Assembly: GCF_026041215.1 (NCBI RefSeq)
Contig: NZ_JAPEIQ010000039.1
Coordinates: 62,001-126,000 of the forward strand
DNA length: 64,000 nucleotides
Direction: 5' to 3'
Source of the DNA: Hoyosella sp. YIM 151337
GTDB lineage: Bacteria > Actinomycetota > Actinomycetes > Mycobacteriales > Mycobacteriaceae
Part shown: in pieces, positions 63,921-64,000 of the stretch
How the letters are laid out: every line of letters starts with the position of its first letter
Position numbering within the stretch: the stretch's first letter is position 1
Made by a program: the position numbers and the translations under genes
Notes under the pieces: model-generated
What the model was told of the DNA's origin: nothing
The model's database searches: none
Seen by the model: only the letters and a program-made list of their open reading frames with translations

Positions 63921-64000
63921 GTGAACTCAGTACATCGCGTAGTTGTTGAAGCTGACGGTGGTTCCCGCGGAAATCCAGGGCCGGCGGGATACGGCGCGGT
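63921..64000 (+). CDS. RNase HI domain protein, 5' end only (probable bifunctional RNase H/acid phosphatase)
   Basis: The first 26 codons from GTG 63921 read through EADGGSRGNPGPAGYGAV, the opening of bacterial RNase HI with the first catalytic Asp. In mycobacteria this position holds Rv2228c, an RNase H fused to a CobC-like phosphatase domain. The rest lies beyond the window, so the fusion cannot be checked here. The AGGGGA just before the GTG is an unusually close ribosome site. Confidence 0.88.
   Translation, partial: MNSVHRVVVEADGGSRGNPGPAGYGA

Overview
The window is high-GC actinobacterial chromosome. Gene content and order match the Mycobacteriales (Mycobacterium, Rhodococcus, Hoyosella and relatives): an AcpM/AccD6/MabR-type FAS-II cluster, dnaG-dgt, the smtB-zur pair, recO-uppS, phoH-ybeY-corC-era, hemW-hrcA-dnaJ-rsmE, and ptkA-ptpA-SURF1 beside cobD. 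Many blocks recall the Rv2228c-Rv2402 segment of M. tuberculosis, but they are joined differently. There is one KAS gene where M. tuberculosis has two, CysN is not fused to CysC, and the pst operon carries two pstB genes. A non-Mycobacterium genus such as Hoyosella is a reasonable guess that the sequence alone cannot settle. I see no insertion sequences, prophage, CRISPR arrays or defence islands. This is core, syntenic chromosome.

Layout. (1) 1-1830: 3' part of a GH15 trehalase on the minus strand and two small membrane ORFs. (2) 1880-13480: a sulfur-assimilation locus. A sulfate ABC importer (subI-cysT-cysW-cysA) runs rightward and nirA-(Zn ribbon)-cysH-cysD-cysN runs leftward toward it, with a large beta-propeller-like lipoprotein between. 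Each arm is preceded by a short ORF, probably leaderless, that ends in Cys codons, so both look like cysteine-sensing attenuators. (3) 13.6-22.7 kb: hemW, hrcA-dnaJ-rsmE, a DUF1876 gene, and phoH-ybeY-corC-era. (4) 22.8-28.7 kb: a pst phosphate operon behind PHO-box-like repeats, with tandem pstB genes and an orphan response regulator whose receiver lacks the phospho-acceptor Asp. (5) 28.7-39.4 kb: recO-uppS, the zinc regulators zur and smtB, glyS, a TPM-domain protein, a YdcF-type protein, dgt and dnaG. (6) 39.5-41.9 kb: two tRNAs, a membrane protein, a beta-lactamase-family protein and a DUF3145 gene. (7) 41.9-50.4 kb, all minus strand: aceE, mabR, fabD, acpM, KAS and accD6, the pyruvate-to-mycolate route, with a matching MabR operator upstream of fabD. 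(8) 50.9-64 kb: DUF3052, ahpE, tRNA-Val, a Ser/Thr kinase, DUF4185 and DUF1905 proteins, an ABC exporter, cobD, SURF1, ptpA, a PtkA-like HAD protein, cobC, Nif3, a zinc-ribbon coiled-coil protein, and the 5' end of an RNase H gene.

The most interesting content is regulatory: the paired Cys-codon leader ORFs with complementary RNA segments, the pst control region, the smtB operator sitting on its own -10 element, and several long perfect hairpins between genes. I did not find a clearly new multi-gene system. The best candidates for undescribed components are the 26-aa and 48-aa ORFs, the beta-propeller lipoprotein, the pseudo-receiver regulator and the kinase sensor domain.
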